NCBI GenBank assembly: GCA_026991605.1
Contig: JALXBG010000102.1
Coordinates: 1 to 51,567, forward strand
Direction: 5' to 3'
DNA length: 51,567 nucleotides
DNA from: Sulfurovum sp.
GTDB taxonomy: Bacteria; Campylobacterota; Campylobacteria; Campylobacterales; Sulfurovaceae
This document shows positions 15,043 to 22,447 of the stretch, in pieces. How positions within the stretch are numbered: position 1 is the stretch's first letter; each line of letters begins with the position of its first letter. The notes below the pieces were generated by a model. It ran no database searches. It had not been told where the DNA came from and saw nothing but the letters and a program-made list of their open reading frames with translations. Made by a program: the position numbers and the translations under genes.

Positions 15043-15507
15043 ATGGATTACTTTGAAGACTATAAAGATATGTTGCAACTTTTTAACAAATATAATGTCA
15101 AATATCTCGTTATTGGAGCTTATGCAATGGGAAACTATGGATACAGCAGGCATACGCTAGATATAGATCTATGGATTGAAAAGTCTATAGATAATGCGAA
15201 GAACATACAAAAAGCTTTTAGTGATTTTCCCATACCTTATGAAATTACCGTAGATGAATTAAATAAAGAAAACTTTGTACTACAGATAGGTATAGAACCT
15301 ATGCGTATTGATATTTTAACCGATATTGATGGCGTTGAATTTTCTGAAGCATGGGAAAACAAAACAAACAATAGTCTATTTGGTGAAGAAATTAATTTCA
15401 TAAGTCTACATGATCTTATAAAAAACAAAAGAGCTACCAATAGACCAAAAGATAAATATGATGTGCTAGAGCTAGAGACCATTAAAACCTTAGAAAACAA
15501 ACGCTAA
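15043..15507 (+). CDS. nucleotidyltransferase-fold protein
   Basis: Protein of 154 residues with the minimal nucleotidyltransferase pattern: a LFNKYNVKYLVIGAYAMGNYG segment corresponding to the GG/GS-x-A motif, followed by YSRHTLDIDLWIE, where the DxD aspartates would bind metal, and a later MRIDILTDIDG strand with a third acidic residue. The ending LIKNKRATNRPKDKYDVLEL is shared by many small proteins of this type in bacterial genomes, some of which are parts of toxin-antitoxin or abortive-infection systems. It forms a two-gene unit with the 65-residue gene. Whether it modifies tRNA, protein or nothing is unknown. A possible terminator (AAACG-CTAA-CGTTT followed by a T-run) lies immediately after it at about 15497-15530. 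Confidence 0.75.
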   Translation: MDYFEDYKDMLQLFNKYNVKYLVIGAYAMGNYGYSRHTLDIDLWIEKSIDNAKNIQKAFSDFPIPYEITVDELNKENFVLQIGIEPMRIDILTDIDGVEFSEAWENKTNNSLFGEEINFISLHDLIKNKRATNRPKDKYDVLELETIKTLENKR

Positions 15508-15589
15508 CGTTTTACTAACGTTTTTTTTATATACTTTTAAATGTCTTACTACTAATTACTAAAAGGTAATGACAAGAAGGAGACGAGTG

Positions 15590-16024
15590 ATGAAATTTGT
15601 ATTGGGGTTAGTCGCCCTTGTTCTTGTAGGACTTTTACTCTATGTCTACACAGGCAAAGAGAACAAGCAGCCACAAAAACAAACAGTACATAAAACTGTA
15701 AAAGAAGTAACACCTTCGCATGAAGTTGTAGCTTCTGTTGAAAAAAAGGTTTCTGTAAAAAGTAAACCGGTCGTTCAGCATACAGTGAAGAAAGAGAATT
15801 TGAAGGTAGCAAATACTTCAAATTCAGACGGTGAAATAGGTGAAGATCTTACACTCGAAAGTATTGAAAATGCTGATGTGAGTGAGGAAGAAAAAGCAGT
15901 TATGCGTATGGATATCGCATATAAACATAACCAAAACTCTGAACCTTCAAAGCCTTTAAGCTATGAAGAGATGAGAAATATGATTGAGCAAGATGTCAAA
16001 AATGGCATTACCTCAAGCAAATAA
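15590..16024 (+). CDS. hypothetical membrane-anchored protein
   Basis: Protein of 144 residues with an N-terminal hydrophobic segment (MKFVLGLVALVLVGLLLYVY) that is a signal anchor or uncleaved signal, then a lysine- and valine-rich low-complexity region and an acidic C-terminal part (EDLTLESIENADVSEEEKAV). ATG 15590 is chosen because AAGGAG lies 7 bases upstream; an in-frame ATG at 15569 would add MTRRRRV. No family was recognised. It is 15 bases upstream of a second small exported protein gene, and the two share the terminator at 16390-16425. Role unknown. Confidence 0.7.
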   Translation: MKFVLGLVALVLVGLLLYVYTGKENKQPQKQTVHKTVKEVTPSHEVVASVEKKVSVKSKPVVQHTVKKENLKVANTSNSDGEIGEDLTLESIENADVSEEEKAVMRMDIAYKHNQNSEPSKPLSYEEMRNMIEQDVKNGITSSK

Positions 16025-16039
16025 AATAAAGGATAAATA

Positions 16040-16366
16040 ATGAGAAAAATAATAATAAGTGCAATCGCAATGGGAACTTTAGCAAGTAGTGCATATGCAA
16101 CATGTGCAAGTTACGGATGTACAGGGAAAGTTACAAGATTACAAGTGACATCAACAGGAAATGTGCAAGTAGGTATTGACGGTGTTGCAACACAGATGAA
16201 TTGTACGCCTGTTGCTAATGCATACTCAGAGATTGATTTATCTTCAGCAGGTGGAAATGCAGTTTATTCTGCTCTATTGACAGCACAGACAACACAAAAG
16301 TCAATTTTGGTAAGAATAGTAGAAGGCTCTTCAAACTGTGAAATTGGCTATGTGACTCCTCAATAA
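16040..16366 (+). CDS. hypothetical small secreted protein with four cysteines
   Basis: Protein of 108 residues with a clear cleavable signal peptide (MRKIIISAIAMGTLASSAYA) and a mature domain of about 88 residues with four cysteines (TCASYGCTG, MNCTP, SNCEIG), likely forming two disulfides. Predicted mainly beta. The pattern CxxxGCTGKVTRLQV followed by VRIVEGSSNCEIGYV looks like a compact conserved domain, but I cannot name the family with confidence. It has a ribosome-binding site AAAGGA and is in an operon with the preceding membrane-anchored protein. It is followed by a strong hairpin terminator. Confidence 0.75.
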   Translation: MRKIIISAIAMGTLASSAYATCASYGCTGKVTRLQVTSTGNVQVGIDGVATQMNCTPVANAYSEIDLSSAGGNAVYSALLTAQTTQKSILVRIVEGSSNCEIGYVTPQ

Positions 16367-16389
16367 GACATACTGTAGAATGAGTTATG

Positions 16390-16425
16390 GTAACTATGAA
16401 ATTTTTTCATAGTTACTTTTATCTT
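16390..16425 (+). terminator. intrinsic terminator after the small secreted protein gene
   Basis: GTAACTATGAA (16390-16400) and TTCATAGTTAC (16406-16416) form a perfect 11-bp stem with a 5-base loop, followed by TTTTATCTT. It separates the small exported genes from the glycan locus. Confidence 0.8.
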
Positions 16426-16498
16426 AAACGCTATTTATAAATTCACTTCAAAATCATATACTTATGATTTCTATCCCAAACTTTATATTAACATATAG

Positions 16499-16504
16499 TA
16501 TAAT
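16499..16504 (+). promoter_or_regulatory. candidate -10 box upstream of wecB
   Basis: TATAAT at 16499-16504 in an AT-rich 212-base gene-free stretch (16367-16578), 75 bases before the wecB start. No good -35 is seen at 16-18 bases. It is the most likely place for the main promoter of the glycan locus. Confidence 0.35.
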
Positions 16505-16578
16505 TCAGTAACCTATTGCATATTTTAATCTAATTTAAAATAAACATATAATCTTACATTTTGGAGTTTTATATCATC

Positions 16579-17727
16579 ATGAAAATACTAATAGTGTTTG
16601 GTACAAGACCAGAAGCCATTAAAATGGCTCCACTTGTAAAAGAATTCCAAAAATATTCTATAGACTTCGAAACTAAAGTATGTGTTACTGCACAACATCG
16701 TGAGATGCTAGATCAGGTACTTGACCTTTTTGAGATAACCCCTGAGTATGACCTTAACATTATGAAGGAAGGACAAGACCTCTATGATGTCACATCAAAT
16801 GTTCTAAAAGGTATGAAAGATGTACTCAACGATTTTAAACCTGATATAGTCTTTGTACATGGAGATACATCCACTACTTTTGCCGCAGCACTTGCTGCTT
16901 TTTATCAACAGATAAAAGTTGCACATGTTGAAGCAGGTTTAAGAACAGGGGACATTTACTCTCCTTGGCCCGAAGAGGCAAATCGCCAGCTCACCACACA
17001 AATAACGGCTTTTCATTTTGCACCTACAGACACAAGTAAAAGCAACTTACTACAAGAAAATGTACAAGAAAAAAATATTGTTATCATGGGGAATACTGTG
17101 ATAGATGCTCTATTTTTAGCATTAGATAAAATAAAAAATAATGCTAAACTTGAAAAACAAATCATACATCAATTATCAGAAAATAACTATCTTTTCAAAG
17201 AATCACAAAAAATTATACTTGTTACAGGTCACCGACGGGAAAATCATGGACAAGGTTTTATAAATATCTGTACAGCATTAAAAGAAATAGCCCTAAAAAA
17301 TCCAAAATATGACATAGTCTACCCTGTACATCTCAATCCTAATGTTCAAAAACCTGTAAAAGAACTCCTCAGTAATATTGACAATATCTACCTTATCGAG
17401 CCATTACAATATGAACAGTTCATCTATATGATGGATAAATCATACTTTATCATTACCGATAGTGGTGGAGTACAAGAAGAGGCTCCGAGCCTTGGCAAGC
17501 CCGTGCTGGTTATGCGAGATACAACAGAACGTCCAGAGGCGGTAGATGCAGGTACTGTAAAACTTGTGGGTACAAATACTGCACTCATCATTTCAGAAGC
17601 ACAGAAACTCATAGATGACACAAAAGCATATAAAGTCATGAGTAAGGCGAGTAATCCTTATGGCGATGGGCATGCTTGTAGAAAAATTATCAACTTTTTA
17701 GAGGAAATAACAAATGAATCAAAATAA
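16579..17727 (+). CDS. wecB: UDP-N-acetylglucosamine 2-epimerase (non-hydrolysing)
   Basis: Cytoplasmic enzyme of 382 residues that interconverts UDP-GlcNAc and UDP-ManNAc. Conserved segments are FGTRPEAIKMAPLV at the N-terminus, VHGDTSTTFAAALAAFY, HVEAGLRTGD, PWPEEANRQLTT, VTGHRRENHG and SGGVQEEAPSLGKPVLVMRDTTERPEA, all in normal order. The start is the ATG at 16579; an in-frame TTG at 16561 would add six residues unlike the family. The gene overlaps wecC by 14 bases, so the pair should be cotranslated to make UDP-ManNAcA. It is the first gene of the glycan locus. Confidence 0.96.
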   Translation: MKILIVFGTRPEAIKMAPLVKEFQKYSIDFETKVCVTAQHREMLDQVLDLFEITPEYDLNIMKEGQDLYDVTSNVLKGMKDVLNDFKPDIVFVHGDTSTTFAAALAAFYQQIKVAHVEAGLRTGDIYSPWPEEANRQLTTQITAFHFAPTDTSKSNLLQENVQEKNIVIMGNTVIDALFLALDKIKNNAKLEKQIIHQLSENNYLFKESQKIILVTGHRRENHGQGFINICTALKEIALKNPKYDIVYPVHLNPNVQKPVKELLSNIDNIYLIEPLQYEQFIYMMDKSYFIITDSGGVQEEAPSLGKPVLVMRDTTERPEAVDAGTVKLVGTNTALIISEAQKLIDDTKAYKVMSKASNPYGDGHACRKIINFLEEITNESK

Positions 17728-18910
17728 AACAATCTGTGTCATCGGACTAGGCTATATAGGTCTACCAACTGCTGCATTACTTGCAAATAGAGGCTATGAT
17801 GTACATGGAGTAGATGTAGTAGAAAGTACGGTTGAGACCATTAACCGTGGAGAGATTCATATTGTTGAACCAGAGCTAGATACATTTGTCCAATCAGCAG
17901 TACATAGTGGAAAATTAAAGGCATCACTTATTCCAAAAGAAGCGGATATATTTATTATTGCTGTGCCAACGCCGTTTCATGATGGTTATGTGCCAAATAT
18001 AGACTATGTCGTCTCAGCTACCAAGGCTATAGCCCCTTATGTTAAAGCAGGAAACATCATTATCTTAGAATCTACCTCTCCTGTAGGTACTACAGATAAA
18101 GTAGAAGAAGTACTTAAAGAAGAAGGTATAGATACTTCTTCCCTCCACATCGCACATTGTCCAGAAAGAGTTTTACCTGGGCAAATTATGCGTGAGTTAG
18201 TAGAAAATGACCGTATCGTGGGTGGTACAACGGAACAAGCTACTATAGAGACAGTGAATTTTTACAAAACATTTGTAAGTGGTGAAGTACTTAGTACCGA
18301 TGCAAAAACTGCTGAAATGGCAAAACTTACTGAAAATAGTTTTCGTGACACAAATATTGCCTTTGCAAATGAACTAAGTATCCTTTGTGATAAGTTTGAC
18401 ATCAATGTATGGGAACTTATAGCGCTGGCTAACCGTCATCCTCGTGTTAACATCTTACAACCTGGTGCTGGGGTAGGGGGGCACTGTATCGCTGTAGATC
18501 CTTGGTTCATTGTGCATGCAGGTGGTGAAGATGCGAAGATGATCCGTACAGCCCGTGAAGTGAATACCTATAAAACAGAGTGGGCGATAGAAAAAATAAA
18601 AAATGCAGCACTAAAATTTGAAAATGCCCATGGAAGAAAAGCAAAAGTTGCTTGTATGGGTCTAGCTTTTAAACCAGACATTGATGATTTAAGAGAGTCA
18701 CCGGCACTTTATATTACGAGAAGGCTTATGTCGGATGGACTTGATGTTTTAGCTGTTGAGCCAAATATTGCTACATATGATGAATTTGAAATTATTAACT
18801 ATAAAAAAGCTTTAGAAGAAGCAGATATCATTACATTTTTAGTAGGACATAAAGAATTTAAAAATCTAAAAGTTAAAACTGAATTGGATTTTTGTGGTGT
18901 TTTAAATTAA
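17714..18910 (+). CDS. wecC: UDP-N-acetyl-D-mannosamine dehydrogenase
   Basis: NAD-dependent four-electron dehydrogenase of 398 residues converting UDP-ManNAc to UDP-ManNAcA. It has the N-terminal Rossmann motif CVIGLGYIGLPTAALLANRGYDV, ESTSPVGTT, CPERVLPGQ, NSFRDTNIAFANELS and the active-site segment GAGVGGHCIAVDPWF holding the nucleophilic cysteine; the C-terminal UDP-binding domain contains GLAFKPDIDDLRESPA. Length is normal. It overlaps wecB at its start. The end product implies an acidic sugar in a surface glycan made by this locus. Confidence 0.95.
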   Translation: MNQNKTICVIGLGYIGLPTAALLANRGYDVHGVDVVESTVETINRGEIHIVEPELDTFVQSAVHSGKLKASLIPKEADIFIIAVPTPFHDGYVPNIDYVVSATKAIAPYVKAGNIIILESTSPVGTTDKVEEVLKEEGIDTSSLHIAHCPERVLPGQIMRELVENDRIVGGTTEQATIETVNFYKTFVSGEVLSTDAKTAEMAKLTENSFRDTNIAFANELSILCDKFDINVWELIALANRHPRVNILQPGAGVGGHCIAVDPWFIVHAGGEDAKMIRTAREVNTYKTEWAIEKIKNAALKFENAHGRKAKVACMGLAFKPDIDDLRESPALYITRRLMSDGLDVLAVEPNIATYDEFEIINYKKALEEADIITFLVGHKEFKNLKVKTELDFCGVLN

Positions 18911-18941
18911 AAATTTTTATAAAAACTTAATGTAAATATTC

Positions 18942-20204
18942 ATGATAAAAAGAAATAGTATAAACCTCATTTCACTCATCATTATTCAGGCTTCAAATGC
19001 TGTTGTCCCACTCATATTATTTCCTTTTGTTTTGAAGGTCATGGGAAGTGATGCCTATGCAAAGGTTGTAACTACTGAAGCACTTATGTTTATTATTTAT
19101 GCATTTTCACTCTATAGTTTTGAGATAAATGGGGTCAGTTCCGTTGTAAACTCACGTCATGAAGTAAATACTACCACTTTAGGAAAAGTCTTTATCAATA
19201 TTTTCTTGATTCGATTTTCTATTTTATTTATAATAGGGTTTTTTATTTTCATATTCTATTTATTTTACCAAAATACATTTATTGAATTGTTATTGCTATG
19301 GTTACTTTATCCGCTAAGTTTTATTTTTCAATCTGCCTACTTTTTTCAGGGGCTTGAAAAAAATGTTTTTTTAGCACTTTTTGTTTTAGTTAGTCGTGTA
19401 TTTACACTTATATTTATATTTGTATTTATTTCAGATAGTTCAGATATTTATTTAGTTCCCACTCTTATTGGGGGAACCTATATGTTTGCGGGTATACTTT
19501 CTTTTTTGTATATTTGGATAAAATACAAAATAAGTCTAAACCTTATTGACTTCACCTATATAAAAGCGCTGATATTGGAAGGTAAAGAGATTTTTTTTGG
19601 TAATGTATCGGTTATATTATTTAGGGGGTCAAATGTGCTATTGTTAGAAGTTTTTACCCATGATGCTATAGCTGTTTCAGCCTATTCTATTGCAGAAAAG
19701 TTTATTAAAAGTTTACAAGCGGTTATGCGTCCATTAAATCAATATTATTTCCCTAAAGCTATTGTAATGCTTCAAAAAAGTACCTATCCCAACAAATATT
19801 CATTTTTACAGCTCTTTAAGCTATCTGTTGTGCAGTTACTTGCGTTGCTATGTGTTATTATAATTCTATTCATTACATATATTAACAGGTCATACATCAA
19901 TGCACTTAACACGTATCCACATATAGAACACATCGCTACGGTCATAGCCATTATGTTGCCTGCTGTTTTTGTTGGAATATTGAATTTTATGTTTGGATCT
20001 GTGGGGCTGAACCACTTAAATAAGAAATCCTATTATGCGAAAGCTATTTTTACTACAGGAATACTTAGTCTAGTTATTGCTTCTGTTCTTATTGTCTATC
20101 TAAAAGACTATGGTGCAGCAATGGCTTTTTTGATATCTGAAAGTTTATTGTTATTATTCATCATATCTCAATACCTCAAAAAAAATACGCATATGGAGGC
20201 ATAG
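18942..20204 (+). CDS. wzx: oligosaccharide flippase, Wzx family
   Basis: Integral membrane protein of 420 residues with about 12 predicted transmembrane helices and the beginning NLISLIIIQASNAVVPLILFPFVLKVMG, typical of polysaccharide-specific MOP-superfamily flippases. These move lipid-linked oligosaccharide repeat units across the inner membrane. The stop directly abuts the start of the polymerase-like gene, in agreement with a Wzx/Wzy pair. PglK, a second kind of flippase, is found further down in the same locus. The sugar specificity is not readable. Confidence 0.85.
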   Translation: MIKRNSINLISLIIIQASNAVVPLILFPFVLKVMGSDAYAKVVTTEALMFIIYAFSLYSFEINGVSSVVNSRHEVNTTTLGKVFINIFLIRFSILFIIGFFIFIFYLFYQNTFIELLLLWLLYPLSFIFQSAYFFQGLEKNVFLALFVLVSRVFTLIFIFVFISDSSDIYLVPTLIGGTYMFAGILSFLYIWIKYKISLNLIDFTYIKALILEGKEIFFGNVSVILFRGSNVLLLEVFTHDAIAVSAYSIAEKFIKSLQAVMRPLNQYYFPKAIVMLQKSTYPNKYSFLQLFKLSVVQLLALLCVIIILFITYINRSYINALNTYPHIEHIATVIAIMLPAVFVGILNFMFGSVGLNHLNKKSYYAKAIFTTGILSLVIASVLIVYLKDYGAAMAFLISESLLLLFIISQYLKKNTHMEA

Positions 20205-21539
20205 ATGGAAATAGATATCTTAGAAAAATCTTTGTCTATATTATATTCTTTATTAATTCTAGGGAATGCCGTATTTGTAAAAAAATATGTAGGTACTTTT
20301 TTATTTCCAGCTAGTATATTCTCTTTGTTTTGGTTTGCATACACATTCTTCCCTTTAATTTTAGTACCTATACCTACTGAACCATTAGCAATATTTTTTA
20401 TTTTATTATGTACAATTATGTTTACAGCTTCATCGCTATTTTTTGATTGGGAAAAAGCTTTTTATACAAATAGGATTAAATTAACTTTGAAAGAGAAAGC
20501 ATTGTTATATAACAATTCCTTCCTTAAAGTTGTGTTTTTCAGTATACAGGTTATTGTTATACTTTTTTTAATTATAAATTTATATTTTCAAGGTTTTTCA
20601 TTATACGATATTGTGTTCAATACATTAAGTAGTGCGAATCGCTATATGACTATGCGATATTCAGGTTCCATTGTACCAAATGTCTTTAGCCAGTTTGCAT
20701 TAATCTTTAACTATATAGGTGTAGTACTAGGTGGAATACTATTAATACATACAAAAAATTTGAAAATATCTATTCTCATTATAGTAATGTCATTTTTACC
20801 TTCTGTAATGATAATGATTACTCAAGCTGCTAAAGGATATATATTTTTATCCTCTGTATTATTTTATAGTGGCGTATTAATCGCACGGATAAACTTAGGA
20901 GACATCTCATTAACAAATAAAAAAACGAATAAAATAATATTATATATAATTTTATTTTTATTTCCCGCTTTAGTAATATCCTTCTTATCTCGAGGTATCT
21001 ATCAAGAAGATAGTGATGTTGTCATCAATAAACTAATTTACTATTTTTCTTCCTATGCTTTTGGACACGTTTTTGCATTCTCAGATTGGTTTTCCCATTA
21101 TATTAATGGGAGCTCATTATTGCAATATGAGCCTACAGATGCACCTTACTTTGGCTTTTATACATTTATGTCTATTTTTAAATTTTTTGGAACGGACATA
21201 ACTGTCCCTAGCGGAACTTATAATGATTATTATATGTATGAAAATTTAATTAAAACGAATATCTATACTATATATAGAGGTTTAATATTAGATTTTGGGC
21301 TCTATGGCACATTGGTTTTTTGGTTTCTTCTGGGAGTCTTGTCACATTTAGCTTTTTATCTTTTGTTGATTTTGAAAAGACCTATTGTGCCTGTTGTATA
21401 TTTTTCAGTGATGTTGGGTTTTTTTTATATGTCTTATCTTATAAGCCTTTTAATGTGGAATAGTATATTTGCTTCAGGAATTATACTCTCTATTATTCTC
21501 TTTATAAATATTTACAAAAGGAAAAGAAATAAATGCTAA
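20205..21539 (+). CDS. wzy: oligosaccharide repeat-unit polymerase (Wzy-like)
   Basis: Integral membrane protein of 444 residues with about 11 predicted transmembrane helices and a large extracytoplasmic loop (about 255-345) holding SRGIYQEDSDVVINKL and YASGHVFAFSDWF-like residues. This topology and its place next to wzx fit an O-antigen polymerase, a family with little sequence conservation. A ligase or other membrane-embedded enzyme cannot be excluded. It begins at the base after the wzx stop and overlaps the following glycosyltransferase by 7 bases. Confidence 0.7.
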   Translation: MEIDILEKSLSILYSLLILGNAVFVKKYVGTFLFPASIFSLFWFAYTFFPLILVPIPTEPLAIFFILLCTIMFTASSLFFDWEKAFYTNRIKLTLKEKALLYNNSFLKVVFFSIQVIVILFLIINLYFQGFSLYDIVFNTLSSANRYMTMRYSGSIVPNVFSQFALIFNYIGVVLGGILLIHTKNLKISILIIVMSFLPSVMIMITQAAKGYIFLSSVLFYSGVLIARINLGDISLTNKKTNKIILYIILFLFPALVISFLSRGIYQEDSDVVINKLIYYFSSYAFGHVFAFSDWFSHYINGSSLLQYEPTDAPYFGFYTFMSIFKFFGTDITVPSGTYNDYYMYENLIKTNIYTIYRGLILDFGLYGTLVFWFLLGVLSHLAFYLLLILKRPIVPVVYFSVMLGFFYMSYLISLLMWNSIFASGIILSIILFINIYKRKRNKC

Positions 21540-22342
21540 ATATCCTATATGTTATTGTAAACTATAACTCAGAAGAAGATACTGTACGCTATCTGCAAAG
21601 TATACAAAAGAGTCAAGATTCAAACCCTAGTACTATAGACATTGTACTTGTAGACAATTCAACTACAAAGTCAAAAAAATTACGAGATACGATATCTCTC
21701 ATGGACTTAAACATCACCATACTTGACAGTAACAATGTAGGGTACTTCGGCGCTTTCAAAGTAGCACTTGAGTCTGTAGAATACCCAAAAGTTTCAACAT
21801 ATGATCATGTCATTATTTCAAATGTTGATTTAGAAATGACGGAAGATTTCTTTTCAAAACTTGAAGAGACCAAAGTCGGGACAGATATTGGAGTTATTGC
21901 ACCTTCAATCGTATCTAAGCATAGACATAATGATTTAAATCCAAAGATAATAACAAAACCTTCAAAAGGAAAAATATTACGAAACTATATGTTATTTAAA
22001 TATCCATTTTTATTTAAGTTTTATGTAAAACTGTCAGATAAAAAAATAAAACATAATAAAATACAAGATATGCCCCAAATAATATATGCACCCCATGGGT
22101 CATTTATCATTTTTAATCAAGTATTTTTTAAACAAGGTGGAATTATAGATTATCCAGTATTTTTATTTGGTGAGGAGATGTATGTTGCAGAAAGCATGAA
22201 AGCAATGAACCTAAAAGTGCAATATAATCCGAATATCAAGATTTTTGACTTTGACCATGGCTCAACATCAAAAGAAAATAGATCATTTATTTCTGCTGAA
22301 CACAGAAAAGCTTTAAAATATATTTTAAAGAATTATTATTAA
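21533..22342 (+). CDS. glycosyltransferase family 2
   Basis: Cytoplasmic or membrane-associated GT-A enzyme of 269 residues. The nucleotide-sugar site is visible as IVNYNSEEDTVRYLQSI, VDNSTT, NNVGYFGAF and SNVDLEM, the last in place of the DxD metal motif, and a later FGEEMYVAE stretch is where the catalytic base usually lies. It resembles rhamnosyl- and related transferases of O-antigen clusters. Donor and acceptor are unknown. It overlaps wzy and is followed by a 105-base gap with a possible -10 (TATAAT at 22410-22415) before the bi-domain oxidoreductase gene. Confidence 0.85.
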   Translation: MLNILYVIVNYNSEEDTVRYLQSIQKSQDSNPSTIDIVLVDNSTTKSKKLRDTISLMDLNITILDSNNVGYFGAFKVALESVEYPKVSTYDHVIISNVDLEMTEDFFSKLEETKVGTDIGVIAPSIVSKHRHNDLNPKIITKPSKGKILRNYMLFKYPFLFKFYVKLSDKKIKHNKIQDMPQIIYAPHGSFIIFNQVFFKQGGIIDYPVFLFGEEMYVAESMKAMNLKVQYNPNIKIFDFDHGSTSKENRSFISAEHRKALKYILKNYY

Positions 22343-22447
22343 TTTATATACTAAAAGATTCAAATCAACATGAAAATTTGATTTCAGTCCTTTAAAACTT
22401 TTATTAAACTATAATTCTAATATTTAAATTTAAAGGTCATTTTTCTT

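Noticed and set aside
22362-22384. Hairpin AAATCAA/TTGATTT after the GT2 gene.
   Set aside because: Weak AT-only 7-bp stem and no T-run after it, so it is not supported as a terminator.
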